28,376 bases of DNA from Prevotellaceae bacterium UBA3627 (GTDB lineage Bacteria; Bacteroidota; Bacteroidia; Bacteroidales; Bacteroidaceae): positions 4,171-32,546 of the forward strand of contig DFLE01000062.1 in assembly GCA_002373375.1 (NCBI GenBank), written 5' to 3'. Below are positions 8,301 to 15,953 of this stretch, one piece after another. Position numbers and translations under genes: made by a program. The notes below the pieces were generated by a model. The model made no database searches. It was not told where the DNA came from and saw nothing but the letters and a program-made list of their open reading frames with translations. How positions within the stretch are numbered: position 1 is the first letter of the stretch; every line of letters starts with the position of its first letter.

Positions 8301-9516
8301 CGGCATCGTGGGCTATAACGATGGTGGTTCCGTAACTGACTGCCACGTAGAGTCAGATGTCATGCTCCTCAGTTCGAATAGTAATGTCTCATCTTTCGGT
8401 GGCATTGTGGGTAATAATGATAGTGGCACCATTACCGACTGCACCAGTGCCGTCACTATCATGCTAACGAGCAATGTCAGCAGTGGTGAATCTTTCGGCA
8501 GTATCGTGGGTTTTAGTTTTAATGGCACCATTACCAACTGCCGTGCCATCGGTGCTATCGTGCCTGCCGTAGATGATGCTGGTGCTGTAGTGGGCGATAA
8601 CTACTCAGGCACCGTGAGCAACAATACTTACCACAGTTGCCTTGTGGGCACTAATGCTTTCAATATAGGTATAGGAAATTACTATGATAACATAAATCAC
8701 TATGACGGCTCCGACTTATCTGGTAAGGCAGAACTTGACAATACCGCCCTGCACCTATTCGACAACAGGGACAATACGGCGCTTATTGACGCCTACGCCA
8801 ATCCGTCAGAGCATACGGCAAACGGAGGTTCCGCCCCAGATGTGAGCAACATTGCGGTCACACTGCGCGGTCGCACGCTATACAAAGACGGCTCATGGAA
8901 CACCATCTGTCTGCCGTTCGACGTTGAGATAGAGGGCAGCGTACTTGACGGTGCAGTGGCGCGTAAGCTGACCGCAACGAGCATCACTGGCGATGAGACA
9001 ACAGGACAAACACTCCACCTCACCTTCAGCGATGCAGTGCTGGTACTCGAGGCTGGCGTGCCTTACATCATCAAGTGGCCAGAAGGCGACAACATCACCG
9101 ACCCTGTATTCACCGGTAAGGCCATAAGCAACACTGAGCCAACCACCATTACCAGTCAGGACGGCATGGTAAGTTTCATCGGCACATACGGCACCGTAAG
9201 CCTTGCTGCCAACGACAAGAGCAACATCTACTTCGGTTCTGCCAACAAACTGTTATGGCCAGACCAGAACGTGACCGTCGGTGCATTCCGTGCATACTTC
9301 AAGATAGGCGAGAACGGTGCTGTCAATGCCAAGGGCATAACCTCAATTGACCTGATTGTTGACGACGAGGAGGCCACGGGAATTCATAATGCAGAATTCA
9401 TAATGCAGAATGACGATGCCGACGCATGGTTTACGCTCGACGGCAGCCGCCTCAGTGGCAAGCCTGCGGCCAAGGGCATATATATCCACAATGGTAAGAA
9501 GGTAGTAGTAGAATGA
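5311..9516 (+). CDS. Large secreted GLUG-motif surface protein with sorting-like C-terminus
   Basis: The 1401-residue chain starts with a signal peptide (cleavage likely after TAWAQ, residue 29). Three long homologous modules follow at about residues 36-305, 391-710 and 868-1130. Each opens with a DPYKI-type segment (residues 45-49, 399-403, 875-879), then STENN (92-96 and equivalents) and DG...ISGIRIY, and continues with GLUG repeats such as GGIVGYNDGG (997-1006). Linkers at about 310-384 and 717-860 carry a repeated LTL.(N/D)GI strand unit. The C-terminus (FTLDGSRLSGKPAAKGIYIHNGKKVVV) resembles type IX sorting domains. GLUG proteins are surface-exposed adhesin-like proteins; the ligand is unknown. 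Odd points: an 18-bp minisatellite in module 2 (about 6915-6970) and a dispersed intergenic-type repeat inside the frame near 9381-9412. The long reverse-strand frame at 5956-7098 is a shadow. Confidence 0.85.
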   Translation: MITRLTRHFYQRTAMMLAVMLMTMTAWAQTVSFPTESGGTGTVDDPYKITTADDLNKLAADVNSGTRYTDTYFKLMNDVSFSCSSDWDDLTSTENNFTPIGNSTSNSFRGTFDGNDKSISGIRIYKDTKTAASQNIGLFGVLRGTVKNLTLTDTRIVAYGFTGGIAAVCSSNSVIDHCIVTSTVAVYSVQPNADRLGGIAGYANSKTAIVSNNTSSATVAIKDGLTGCEGYGGILGGAGAGATVSNNLAIGAKVKDSSGRAGAIMGYSNNDANLTNNYYINCTVNGTANALNVGCHAADITDNAAAVSIHTLTLTNGITTTTAPSVNISGTDYYAHGTVLTLDNGQSAAPAGYTYPLIVNGTSMIIDGDTLVMPAADTTIGLDTDLTLIPWAGSGTETDPYIIKYTSQLDQLADSVNNGNAYKDTYFQLGADLTYDHTTKWDDAASTENNYTPIGYYINSVWNRPFRGHFDGKDHTISGIRIYAGGSNTGVDGNKGIFGCISKNAVVTGITLNDARIVGYSRVGGIVGFNDGETSYYGNTIYYGETIYDNDTIYNNSPQGGTISYCTVTDSVAIHIVQPNFSYGGIVGYNSGTVTHCVSSVQMSAAAGITPKYCGGIAGSNYNQTMMTNQAVATLEDNLVVGAVIPYAASSGGYKFYGAIASEIGSTTLGHASYARNYYYACTVAGVENATGVGIAQNTGNTSIVTDITNNDGAVPCYLLTLPDGISAKPVITHNDRNFCGQGTTITLTGTPPVGYIYDEYIVNDEVISDSVFTMPAQNTTVTSAIVPVYPLILEDGITATPAPAITFDGTPYYKEGTTIMLPGQPDAENGDIKLYTVNDSIIYGDKFVMPAVNVTVGLVALTDWQRVYAGTVTDPYKIYTTAQLDLLAHRVNSGAYSYEGKYFLLMNDLCYEHTSAWNDTTSTENNYTAIGCYYYDGTYHDYMFSGHFLGDGHTISGIRIYKNGDFHGLFGVLGKGAEVSGVTLTDTRISAENDTGGIVGYNDGGSVTDCHVESDVMLLSSNSNVSSFGGIVGNNDSGTITDCTSAVTIMLTSNVSSGESFGSIVGFSFNGTITNCRAIGAIVPAVDDAGAVVGDNYSGTVSNNTYHSCLVGTNAFNIGIGNYYDNINHYDGSDLSGKAELDNTALHLFDNRDNTALIDAYANPSEHTANGGSAPDVSNIAVTLRGRTLYKDGSWNTICLPFDVEIEGSVLDGAVARKLTATSITGDETTGQTLHLTFSDAVLVLEAGVPYIIKWPEGDNITDPVFTGKAISNTEPTTITSQDGMVSFIGTYGTVSLAANDKSNIYFGSANKLLWPDQNVTVGAFRAYFKIGENGAVNAKGITSIDLIVDDEEATGIHNAEFIMQNDDADAWFTLDGSRLSGKPAAKGIYIHNGKKVVVE
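9381..9412. repeat. Intergenic-type repeat embedded in the GLUG gene
   Basis: Two copies of gaattcataatgca lie in tandem inside the coding sequence, adding the residues NAEFIMQND between the beta-rich region and the C-terminal sorting-like domain. Closely similar units (cataattcataatg) form a non-coding array at 27189-27252. The array length is in frame, so the insertion does not interrupt the protein. Confidence 0.6.
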
Positions 9517-9523
9517 CACTTTG

Positions 9524-9659
9524 TGGAGTTATAAGGAGTTAAAGTAGTTATCGCGGCTTTCAGCCGCTGAGGAGTTAAAGGACATTACGTAAAACTTCCG
9601 ACTGTCAAACACATTTGTCCCTTAACTCCCCTTAACTCCCTCTTACTTCTCCTAACTCC
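9524..9659. repeat. GGAGTTA-armed inverted element
   Basis: The left arm has ggagttataaggagttaaag followed by ggagttaaaggaca (9571-9584). The right arm is tgtcccttaactcc (9616-9629) followed by further cttaactccc units. The 14-bp cores pair with one mismatch. A small hairpin, gcggct-ttc-agccgc (9553-9567), lies within the left arm. It fills the gap between the GLUG gene and the small gene at 9680. Confidence 0.6.
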
Positions 9660-9679
9660 CCCTCAAAAAAACATAAACA

Positions 9680-9865
9680 ATGAAGAAAGAATATAAGCAT
9701 CCCTCAATGGAGGTATTGGAACTGGATATCCTGTCGCAGCTGATGGCAGGCACCATCGTTAATGCAGATGCCACCGGTGCCGACATAGCCCCTGTGGTTG
9801 ACGGCGGCCATGAGCCGCCCCGCGCCAAGGAAGCCGGTGAATGGTCATACGATTGGGAGTTTTAA
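9680..9865 (+). CDS. Small protein of unknown function (61 aa)
   Basis: The sequence begins MKKEYKHPSMEVLELDILSQ, continues LMAG, and ends in an acidic, Trp/Tyr-containing tail (EAGEWSYDWEF). There is no signal peptide or membrane segment. Short Bacteroidales proteins with a K.Y..P..EV.EL start are often found beside large surface proteins; some resemble precursor peptides with a helical leader and a Gly-ending motif, here possibly LMAG. This is inference from the pattern only. It lies 163 bases after the GLUG gene across a repeat element and may be co-transcribed. No modification or export gene is next to it. The start is fixed by the family-like N-terminus; the calculated charge is clearly acidic. 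Confidence 0.6.
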   Translation: MKKEYKHPSMEVLELDILSQLMAGTIVNADATGADIAPVVDGGHEPPRAKEAGEWSYDWEF

Positions 9866-9908
9866 CATAATTTAAGGGGGGGGCAACGGTTGTTAACAGA
9901 TTTATTTG

Positions 9909-9916
9909 TATCTTTG
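9909..9916 (+). promoter_or_regulatory. Promoter -7 element for the gene at 9951
   Basis: TATCTTTG fits the Bacteroidota -7 consensus and lies 34 bases ahead of the ATG. The nearest TTG (9890-9892) is 16 bp upstream, shorter than the usual 19-21 bp, so only the -7 element is called. Confidence 0.5.
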
Positions 9917-9950
9917 CATGTAATATTGTAATTATCAAATAAACTTAAAC

Positions 9951-11159
9951 ATGAAACAACCGATAAAGATTACGTTGGCGGCGCTGATAGCTATGTTTGC
10001 ACTCAGCAATGGTGCCAACGCACAGTTTGGCAGTCTGAGAGGCCTTGCCAACAAGGCTAAGAAGGCCGTTAAGGAGAAGGTAAATGACACTAAGAGCTCT
10101 GCCGCGGAGACAGCTACAAGCACCGTGAGCAGTCAGGCAAGTCAGGCAAGCGAGTCAAGTTCCGGGGCTACGAGCAGCAGTGCGGCAGTACAGAGCGTGG
10201 ACTATGACCTGGAGACTATCACCGGCGCGCGTCAGTCTGCATGGACCATCACCAGTCAGCAGTCAGAGCTGGCAGCCAATGTGAAGTATTATGCCGACCG
10301 TATGCAGAAGTCGTTCAGCAAGGGCTATAAGGGACTGGACTATGAGGCATATAACACAGTGCGCTTCCTCTATCCTAACGTGGTTGACGTGCTGAAGTCA
10401 ACAGCACGCTCTGACTATGACAATGCCGTAAACGAGCCAGTGAAGATGCTCGACAGAGTGACGCTCAACTTCCTGAAGATAGCCACACAGGGACTTACCG
10501 CAATAAAGTATGACGAGGCTACAACGGGCAAGTATATAGACCAGCTCAACTTCTTCATAAACCGTTATAAGGAGGTGAGCAACCCTGAGGCAAAGGAGTT
10601 CTTCTTTGACGAGGTATGGGAGGTGTTGAAGATGCGCACCAGCGGCAAGGTACACTTTGAGGGTGGCGAGGCAGGTCTCAACGATGTGCTGAGTTTCCTG
10701 CAGCAGAACGTAGGCAGCGTGCCTGAGGCTTACAAGTGTCGTTACCCTGCACAGTTCACGCTTGCCGAGGCAAAGAAGCAGTATGAGACACCAAACTTCA
10801 AGCCAAAGCGCATAGCACAGCTACGTGCCTACAAGGAGCTGGAGCAGCAGGGCAAGTACGGCAAGATGTCGGCAAGCGCTAACCCTGGACTGGAGAAGAA
10901 GGCACTTAACGAGGTGAAGGTTCATCGCTCATACTGGGGCAAGGCCATAAAGGCATGGGTAGGACCTGTGACAAGCACCAAGAAGAACATACACGGCGTG
11001 GTGATAACGAAGTACCGCAGCGTGAAGGTACTGTGTGAGGACCAGGGCTACAAGGTAATCCACAGCTTCGCCCTCTATGAGAAACCGGCCGACGGCAGTC
11101 TGCAGATGACCGGCTTCGGATGGGAGAACGGCGACAAGGACATAGAGCTTACAAGGTAA
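9951..11159 (+). CDS. Secreted protein of unknown function (402 aa)
   Basis: A signal peptide (residues 1-24, ending SNGANA before QFGSLRG) is followed by a short basic amphipathic stretch, LANKAKKAVKEKV. A low-complexity Ser/Ala/Thr/Gln linker spans about residues 48-82. The rest is a largely helical globular region: tyrosine-rich helices at about 95-215, a middle segment with AQLRAYKELEQQGKYG near residue 290, and a strand-rich C-terminal part, WVGPVTSTKKNIHGVVITKYRSVKVLCED...GYKVIHSFALYEKPADG. I recognise no named domain. The gene has its own promoter and a good terminator at 11196-11235, so it is probably monocistronic. A periplasmic or lipid-bilayer-associated place is inferred from the signal peptide; there is no lipobox. 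Confidence 0.75.
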   Translation: MKQPIKITLAALIAMFALSNGANAQFGSLRGLANKAKKAVKEKVNDTKSSAAETATSTVSSQASQASESSSGATSSSAAVQSVDYDLETITGARQSAWTITSQQSELAANVKYYADRMQKSFSKGYKGLDYEAYNTVRFLYPNVVDVLKSTARSDYDNAVNEPVKMLDRVTLNFLKIATQGLTAIKYDEATTGKYIDQLNFFINRYKEVSNPEAKEFFFDEVWEVLKMRTSGKVHFEGGEAGLNDVLSFLQQNVGSVPEAYKCRYPAQFTLAEAKKQYETPNFKPKRIAQLRAYKELEQQGKYGKMSASANPGLEKKALNEVKVHRSYWGKAIKAWVGPVTSTKKNIHGVVITKYRSVKVLCEDQGYKVIHSFALYEKPADGSLQMTGFGWENGDKDIELTR

Positions 11160-11195
11160 GGAGACTGAACTCCTGCTTTCAGGATATAACAAAAT

Positions 11196-11235
11196 AAGGA
11201 GCATTCCTCAGATGTGTGGGGAGTGCTCCTTTATT
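11196..11235 (+). terminator. Intrinsic terminator
   Basis: The bases aaggagcattcc (11196-11207) pair with ggagtgctcctt (11220-11231), with one T-G wobble. A T-rich run (tatttttat) follows. It lies 37 bases after the stop codon at 11159. Confidence 0.8.
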
Positions 11236-11285
11236 TTTATATACATTATTTATCTAAAAAATTAGGATGATAGAAAAATAATTAT

Positions 11286-11293
11286 TATCTTTG
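11286..11293 (+). promoter_or_regulatory. Promoter -7 element for the 11323-13738 operon
   Basis: TATCTTTG matches the -7 consensus and sits 29 bases before the ATG at 11323, immediately after the preceding terminator. The -33 region is poor (ttagg near 11262). Its position supports the upstream of the two possible starts of the first gene. Confidence 0.5.
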
Positions 11294-11322
11294 GCGCATG
11301 AACTATAACTAAATCTATCATT

Positions 11323-11907
11323 ATGGAACAACAACAAGAGATACAACAACAGCAATTGGAACAGCTCCGCATTGACCAGGAACTGGAACAGTTTCGCATA
11401 GTAAGAGAAATGGAGCAGGAAACAAGGCCAAGCAAAAACGGATGGATAGTAGTTTTGGTGTTCGCGATTATCACCGCGTGTCTATTCTTTGCCTTCAGTG
11501 CAAAAGCCCAGACGCTCACCTTCGCTGACCGCAATATAGAGCGACGGGCCCTCATCAATGGCGACACTGACAATGATGGGCACATCTCGAAAGCAGAGGC
11601 TGACTCCATCAAATCACTGAATCTTACGCAGTACCGCACAGACATGTTCGTGGTCAGCACCTACGAAGACCTTGCTCTCTTTCCCAACCTGGAGAAGGTA
11701 TGGCTTGGCGAAAGCAAACTGGACACGGTGGACTTGTCTAAGAACTGGAAACTAAATTATGTCAACATACAGAGCGACAACCTCAAGACGCTAATCCTTG
11801 CCGTAGGGTGCACACCGAAATTGGGCTACCCCATGCACAGCGGCGAGATTCTTGTCAAGCGCATAAAGAATCCCGATGCTCCCGGAGCAATGTTTTTTCC
11901 TTACTAA
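11323..11907 (+). CDS. Membrane or secreted protein with EF-hand motif and LRR-like segment
   Basis: The 194-residue chain starts with a Gln/Glu-rich helix (residues 1-35, coiled-coil-like), then a hydrophobic segment at 41-60 ending in SAKAQ, which looks like a signal-peptidase site. A single calcium-binding-type loop, DTDNDGHISKAE, spans residues 81-92. After it comes a leucine-rich stretch with LRR-like spacing (FPNLEKVWLGESKLDTVDLS, then LNYVNIQSDNLKTLIL). If the start were Met30 it would have an ordinary signal peptide; from Met1 it has a 40-residue N-terminal extension. The promoter position favours Met1. It is the first of three closely spaced genes (32 bases to the next). Function unknown; calcium binding is inferred from the loop alone. 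Confidence 0.65.
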   Translation: MEQQQEIQQQQLEQLRIDQELEQFRIVREMEQETRPSKNGWIVVLVFAIITACLFFAFSAKAQTLTFADRNIERRALINGDTDNDGHISKAEADSIKSLNLTQYRTDMFVVSTYEDLALFPNLEKVWLGESKLDTVDLSKNWKLNYVNIQSDNLKTLILAVGCTPKLGYPMHSGEILVKRIKNPDAPGAMFFPY

Positions 11908-11939
11908 AAACCCTTATCATTAAGTAGGTGTATATAATT

Positions 11940-13292
11940 ATGAAACGACTATGCCTGACAACACTGCTCGGACTGATAACTATGGTTAGCCATGCACAGT
12001 TCTCCGTAAGCGCCCCACATTGTGCCTATTGCGATGTCAACCTGACGACTGGCGAGGCGCACAAGAGCAGTTGCCCATATTATTCTAAACCAGCAAACGA
12101 AGAAGAATCATCGTCTTCAAGCAGTTCGTCTTCAAGTTCATCACCGAGTTCATCAACATCCAAACCTGATGCCACGTCTTCAAAGCCCATCACGACAACA
12201 CCTGCCAAACGTAAAAAAATTTCTTATGAATGCAACATCTGCAAGGCAAGTGTCATGGCATACAATGTAAATGAGGCATCCAAGGAGTTTGCCAATAATC
12301 CATGGCTCCATAAGCCTACCTGCAAGAATTACAAGCCCAAGGCAGGACAGAGGCCTAATGCTCCTTCAACAAAACTGAAGGACTACACGCCTGCCCCTGA
12401 ACGCCCTATGGTGTCAGAGCCATTGATACAATCTCCTGCAGTAAAGAATCTCCCTGCATTCTCGAGTATTAACGAGACCTACCGTCGCTTTGACAAGCCT
12501 CAGCCACTGGCTGGGAAACATGAATGGGGCGAGATAGATGAAAAATGGGCTAATGGCTTTCTTTACGACAATGGCACCGGCGACTTTGACAACGAGTTTA
12601 CTCACTTTGACTATGAGCTCTTCAATCACGACGGCACCTCTGTCATCCTTGCATCCCACCAAGACAACGGCAGGTACGTTTGGTATGTTCTTCTGAAACA
12701 ACCTGACGGGAAATATGCGCCTGCCGAGGGGGAACTGAATAACCTTACGAACATCATTGCCGACAAGAAATATCAAACAGTTGACGTACATTACGACGGA
12801 CAGGGAACGTTCATCGTTCGCGAATATGAGGGCACTGACCAACATTTCTACAACTCTGCCGGCAAACTGATTACGAGTGGCAGGAATGTCAATGTTCTCA
12901 ACACTGCTGTTGATGGGAAACAAGTTATTCTACGTGGTATGGACGCTAATCACGATGATGTCACATTATACAATGAAGACGGGAAAGCGCTGGTCAAGGG
13001 CAAGCATATCACGATGTATGGTGACGCGCTTATAGTAAACAACTACAGAGACAATATGTTCAGTCTGTGTAATTGGCGAGGTGAATCTGTTGTACTGGAC
13101 GGTATCAAGGCTTTTGAAGACATCAAGGCTTGTAACGACGAAGGTCCTTATTACCTGCTAAAAGACAAGTCGAGAGGCTATGCCGTCGTAGGACAAGGCT
13201 TCAGGCGAGTAGGTAACTGGTATAATACAGAAGAAGAGGCTCACCGTATATGGCATAAGTATCACCCACAACCAAAACTATCGAAACAATGA
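11940..13292 (+). CDS. Secreted Cys-pair, Ser-tract and WG-like repeat protein
   Basis: I chose the ATG at 11940 because it begins the signal peptide (MKRLCLTTLLGLITMVSHAQ); an upstream GTG at 11928 is open but unlikely. The mature protein starts with a CAYC...C pattern (HCAYCDVNLTTGEAHKSSCPY). A tract of about 12 serines (mature protein, near residue 60) follows, and then a second pattern, CNICKAS...HKPTCKNY. These look like two small metal-binding or disulfide units. From about residue 160 the chain is a series of beta-strand pairs, such as LYNEDGKALVKGKHITMYGD and FSLCNWRGESVVLDGIKAF, resembling WG-type beta repeats. The stop overlaps the start of the next gene by 4 bases (ATGA), so the two are translationally coupled. 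Function unknown. Confidence 0.7.
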   Translation: MKRLCLTTLLGLITMVSHAQFSVSAPHCAYCDVNLTTGEAHKSSCPYYSKPANEEESSSSSSSSSSSSPSSSTSKPDATSSKPITTTPAKRKKISYECNICKASVMAYNVNEASKEFANNPWLHKPTCKNYKPKAGQRPNAPSTKLKDYTPAPERPMVSEPLIQSPAVKNLPAFSSINETYRRFDKPQPLAGKHEWGEIDEKWANGFLYDNGTGDFDNEFTHFDYELFNHDGTSVILASHQDNGRYVWYVLLKQPDGKYAPAEGELNNLTNIIADKKYQTVDVHYDGQGTFIVREYEGTDQHFYNSAGKLITSGRNVNVLNTAVDGKQVILRGMDANHDDVTLYNEDGKALVKGKHITMYGDALIVNNYRDNMFSLCNWRGESVVLDGIKAFEDIKACNDEGPYYLLKDKSRGYAVVGQGFRRVGNWYNTEEEAHRIWHKYHPQPKLSKQ

Positions 13293-13738
13293 AAACACTT
13301 ATTACACTATTTTTCCTTTTGATCAGTCTCCAGATGTTTTCGTCACCTGAGGATATGTACGGCATGTATGACAAAGACGGGAAACACCGTGAGATGACTG
13401 AGAAGATGGAACAGATAGTCGTGCAACACGAACAGGCAGAGGAAAAGCGACAAGAGAAGATGGGTTTTATTCTCGGCATCTCCGTTCTCATGGGACTTGT
13501 TCCGTTTGCATATATAGGCTATATGGCTATAAAAGAAAGGCAATGGCAAACGAACCAAAAAGGAACCGTGCAGGCACTCGGAATAGCCTTGCTGGGCGGA
13601 GCGGTGCTGTTTGCATTCAATTACGGATTGCTCTACCTTAGATTCATCCATACAAACGCATTCTATCGTTTTGGTCCTGTAGTTGTGGGGCTGATAATAA
13701 TAGTAGGAACAATAATCATGATAAACAAAAGAACCTGA
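13289..13738 (+). CDS. Small membrane protein of unknown function (149 aa)
   Basis: A signal-peptide-like hydrophobic start (residues 1-18) is followed by a charged helical segment, EDMYGMYDKDGKHREMTEKMEQIVVQHEQAEEKRQEK. Three hydrophobic membrane segments follow, at about residues 59-80, 95-115 and 125-145, ending in a short basic tail. The start overlaps the preceding stop codon. Together with the two genes before it, it forms an operon of exported proteins with no recognised enzyme. The charged segment would lie outside the cytoplasm if the first segment is cleaved. I do not recognise the family. Confidence 0.65.
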   Translation: MKTLITLFFLLISLQMFSSPEDMYGMYDKDGKHREMTEKMEQIVVQHEQAEEKRQEKMGFILGISVLMGLVPFAYIGYMAIKERQWQTNQKGTVQALGIALLGGAVLFAFNYGLLYLRFIHTNAFYRFGPVVVGLIIIVGTIIMINKRT

Positions 13739-13892
13739 AGACTATGACTCAGGAACTTATGTGACCGCTGTTTTGTGCACAGAGTATTTCCTATGCCTTT
13801 CTTCTCCATTGCTATTCACAAAAGTGAGTGGCAGGCTGCTTTGTAACCGTTTGCGAAGAAAAGGAAAAAACGAACAACACTCACGAAAAAGA

Positions 13893-13924
13893 TTTGCATA
13901 AGACAGAAAAAAGATATACCTTTG
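13893..13924 (+). promoter_or_regulatory. Promoter for the gene at 13956
   Basis: TTTG (13893-13896) and TACCTTTG (13917-13924) are separated by exactly 20 bp, an excellent match to the Bacteroidota promoter. The region 13739-13892 between the operons shows no other clear signal. Confidence 0.75.
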
Positions 13925-13955
13925 CAGACGTTTTTTTATTTTAATCAATAGTTTA

Positions 13956-15401
13956 ATGCAAATGGTAAAAGGAAAGATTGTATGCCTGCTGTCCGCTTTT
14001 ATGTTTGTCTCTGCGGCCGGCAGCGCACAGGTAACGGCCAGTGTGGAGTATCCTTACAAAGAGTATAAGGATGTCTATACCATTCCGATGGGCGAGAAAG
14101 GAGTACTTCAGCAAATGTTTGAGAAAGACACCCATGGCGGCAAGCGGTGGGTGAAGATGCTGCACTATGACAAAAACCTGAAGCTGTTAACAGCAGACTC
14201 GGTAGAGATAGACAAGGGACTGTACTTCAATGAAAGCAAGATGGACAACGAGATGTGTTACACCATGCTGCGCGACGGCAGTGACTTCTCTATCGTAGCC
14301 TACAACACTGTTACACGCAAGATAAGCGTGCTTGACGGCGAGTACAAACGCAAGGCATCCATGCGCGACTTCACCATTGGCAACGGCTACCTGGTGTTCA
14401 GTTCCACCCAGAACAAACTTGACCGCATAGGCATAGTAAACCTCAAGACCGGTGAGAGCTGTACTCTTGACATGCACCTGAAGGGTGTGCGCGACAAGGA
14501 TATCTACGTCATGGAGACAAGCATCATTGACAATGAGGTGAACGCACTGGTAAGGGTAGGCCGCGACGTGCTTCTCATGCGCTTTGGCATGGATGGCACA
14601 CAGAAGAATATCATCTGGCTGACAGAGAATATAGAAGAGGCTATAATCAGTGCGTCAATACAGAAGTCGGCTGGCAGATATTTCGTCACCGGCACCTACA
14701 CCACGGGCAAGAGAGCAGTGGCACAGGGTTTCTACTTCGCACAGCTGGACGGCGAGAAGTTCAAGTTTATCAAGTTCTATAACTTCCTCGACCTGAAAAA
14801 CTTCACTGAGTTCATGAGCGACAAGGCCAAGGCCAAGGTGGAGCGCAAGAAGCAGAAGGCGGAGCAAAAAGGCAAGGAGCTCACCATGAACTATCTCATC
14901 ACCAGCCACGACGTGATAGAGGAGAAGGGTAACTTCTACTACATAGCCGAGTCATATTACCCCGTATATTATAGCGGCGGTCCGGGACAGGGAAGGGTAT
15001 TCGCCGGATACTACTACACCCACGCCATACTGATAAAGTTTGACTCCAAGGGAAATATCCTGTGGGACAACTGCTTCCCTATGAATCCGTCATATAACCC
15101 TCTCACGCTAAAGCACTTCATCTCTGCCAGTTTGAGCGGTAACAACCTCAATGCCATCTTCACCGATACCAAGAAGATGGTGTCTAAGTCATTCAACAAG
15201 GTCAACGGTACCGTGACACAAGACAGGACAGAGGAGATGATAAAGACCGGTAATGATGACGAGGACATCAAGAAAGCTTTCACCAACAGCGACTACTGGT
15301 ATGGCAAGAATTTCCTCCTCTACGGTAACAGGGTAGTGAAGAACAAGGCGACAAACGACCGCCGACGCATATTCTTTCTTAATAAATATACAACAAAATA
15401 A
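13956..15401 (+). CDS. Secreted protein of unknown function (481 aa)
   Basis: The signal peptide covers about residues 1-24 (GKIVCLLSAFMFVSAAGSAQ); the second ATG, two codons later, is an equally good start. The mature protein is a long series of beta strands with short turns, such as EKGVLQQMFEKD, LMRFGMDGTQKNIIWLTEN and GNFYYIAESYYPVYYSGGPGQG, consistent with a beta-propeller-like fold. A very basic stretch interrupts it near residues 287-310 (DKAKAKVERKKQKAEQKGKE). No catalytic motif is recognised. It has a strong promoter and is followed after 18 bases by a probable outer-membrane barrel gene, so the two are probably co-transcribed. Envelope location is inferred from the signal peptide. 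Confidence 0.7.
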   Translation: MQMVKGKIVCLLSAFMFVSAAGSAQVTASVEYPYKEYKDVYTIPMGEKGVLQQMFEKDTHGGKRWVKMLHYDKNLKLLTADSVEIDKGLYFNESKMDNEMCYTMLRDGSDFSIVAYNTVTRKISVLDGEYKRKASMRDFTIGNGYLVFSSTQNKLDRIGIVNLKTGESCTLDMHLKGVRDKDIYVMETSIIDNEVNALVRVGRDVLLMRFGMDGTQKNIIWLTENIEEAIISASIQKSAGRYFVTGTYTTGKRAVAQGFYFAQLDGEKFKFIKFYNFLDLKNFTEFMSDKAKAKVERKKQKAEQKGKELTMNYLITSHDVIEEKGNFYYIAESYYPVYYSGGPGQGRVFAGYYYTHAILIKFDSKGNILWDNCFPMNPSYNPLTLKHFISASLSGNNLNAIFTDTKKMVSKSFNKVNGTVTQDRTEEMIKTGNDDEDIKKAFTNSDYWYGKNFLLYGNRVVKNKATNDRRRIFFLNKYTTK

Positions 15402-15419
15402 AACTATTCAGGAATAACA

Positions 15420-15941
15420 ATGAGACACATTACATTACGACTCGCCCTCCTTACACTGCTCATCACAAGCGCCATGAGCGCAGGGGCGCAGGCTTATGAC
15501 GGCGACTTTGACTGGAAAATATATGCAGGCTACCTCAACTACGGAGGTAAGTCGGGCGGAGAATTTGGCGTGGACTATGGCGTGAGCGAATACGTATCTG
15601 TCAACATGACGCTGCGCGGCGTTGACTCTGACCCTGATGAATACGGCGAGAAGAACTTTCTCAACGGCTGCGACGCCATAGTGGGAGTGAACTGCCACTT
15701 CCAGAGCATCTGTCACCTGCCGTCAAACGTAGACTTCTACGCCGGACCAAACTTCAGCATACGCCGCTATGTGGGTGCTATGGCAGGAGCCCGCTATAAC
15801 TTCGGCGAGGTGGTGGGAGCCTATGTGCAGGGCTACTACAACATAGCCAAGGTGCTGAAGCTCAAGAATGAGGATGACAAGGACACTCCGATGAGTAAGA
15901 AATGGGGTGTGAGCGTAGGTCTTACCTTCAACCTTTTCTAA
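15420..15941 (+). CDS. Probable small outer-membrane beta-barrel protein
   Basis: A 173-residue chain with a signal peptide (residues 1-24, ending SAGAQ). The mature part alternates hydrophobic and polar residues in strands: DWKIYAGYLNYGG, GEFGVDYGVSEYVSVNMTLRGVD, GCDAIVGVNCHF, VDFYAGPNFSIRRY, GAMAGARYNF, VVGAYVQGYYNIAKV. The last strand, KKWGVSVGLTFNLF, ends in phenylalanine, as in many outer-membrane barrels recognised by the BAM machinery. About eight strands fit the length. It resembles Bacteroidota barrel families such as DUF6646, but I cannot confirm the family. It lies 18 bases after the secreted protein gene and may form a surface pair with it. Confidence 0.65.
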   Translation: MRHITLRLALLTLLITSAMSAGAQAYDGDFDWKIYAGYLNYGGKSGGEFGVDYGVSEYVSVNMTLRGVDSDPDEYGEKNFLNGCDAIVGVNCHFQSICHLPSNVDFYAGPNFSIRRYVGAMAGARYNFGEVVGAYVQGYYNIAKVLKLKNEDDKDTPMSKKWGVSVGLTFNLF

Positions 15942-15953
15942 GATACAGTGCCA

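Noticed and set aside
7660..8549. Reverse-strand frames of 70-110 codons
   Set aside because: They are shadows of the GLUG gene without start signals or recognisable sequence.
9524..9664. Ribosome binding sites in ggagttaagga repeats
   Set aside because: They look like Shine-Dalgarno sequences but occur as arrays in spacers, often in reverse orientation and not next to start codons.
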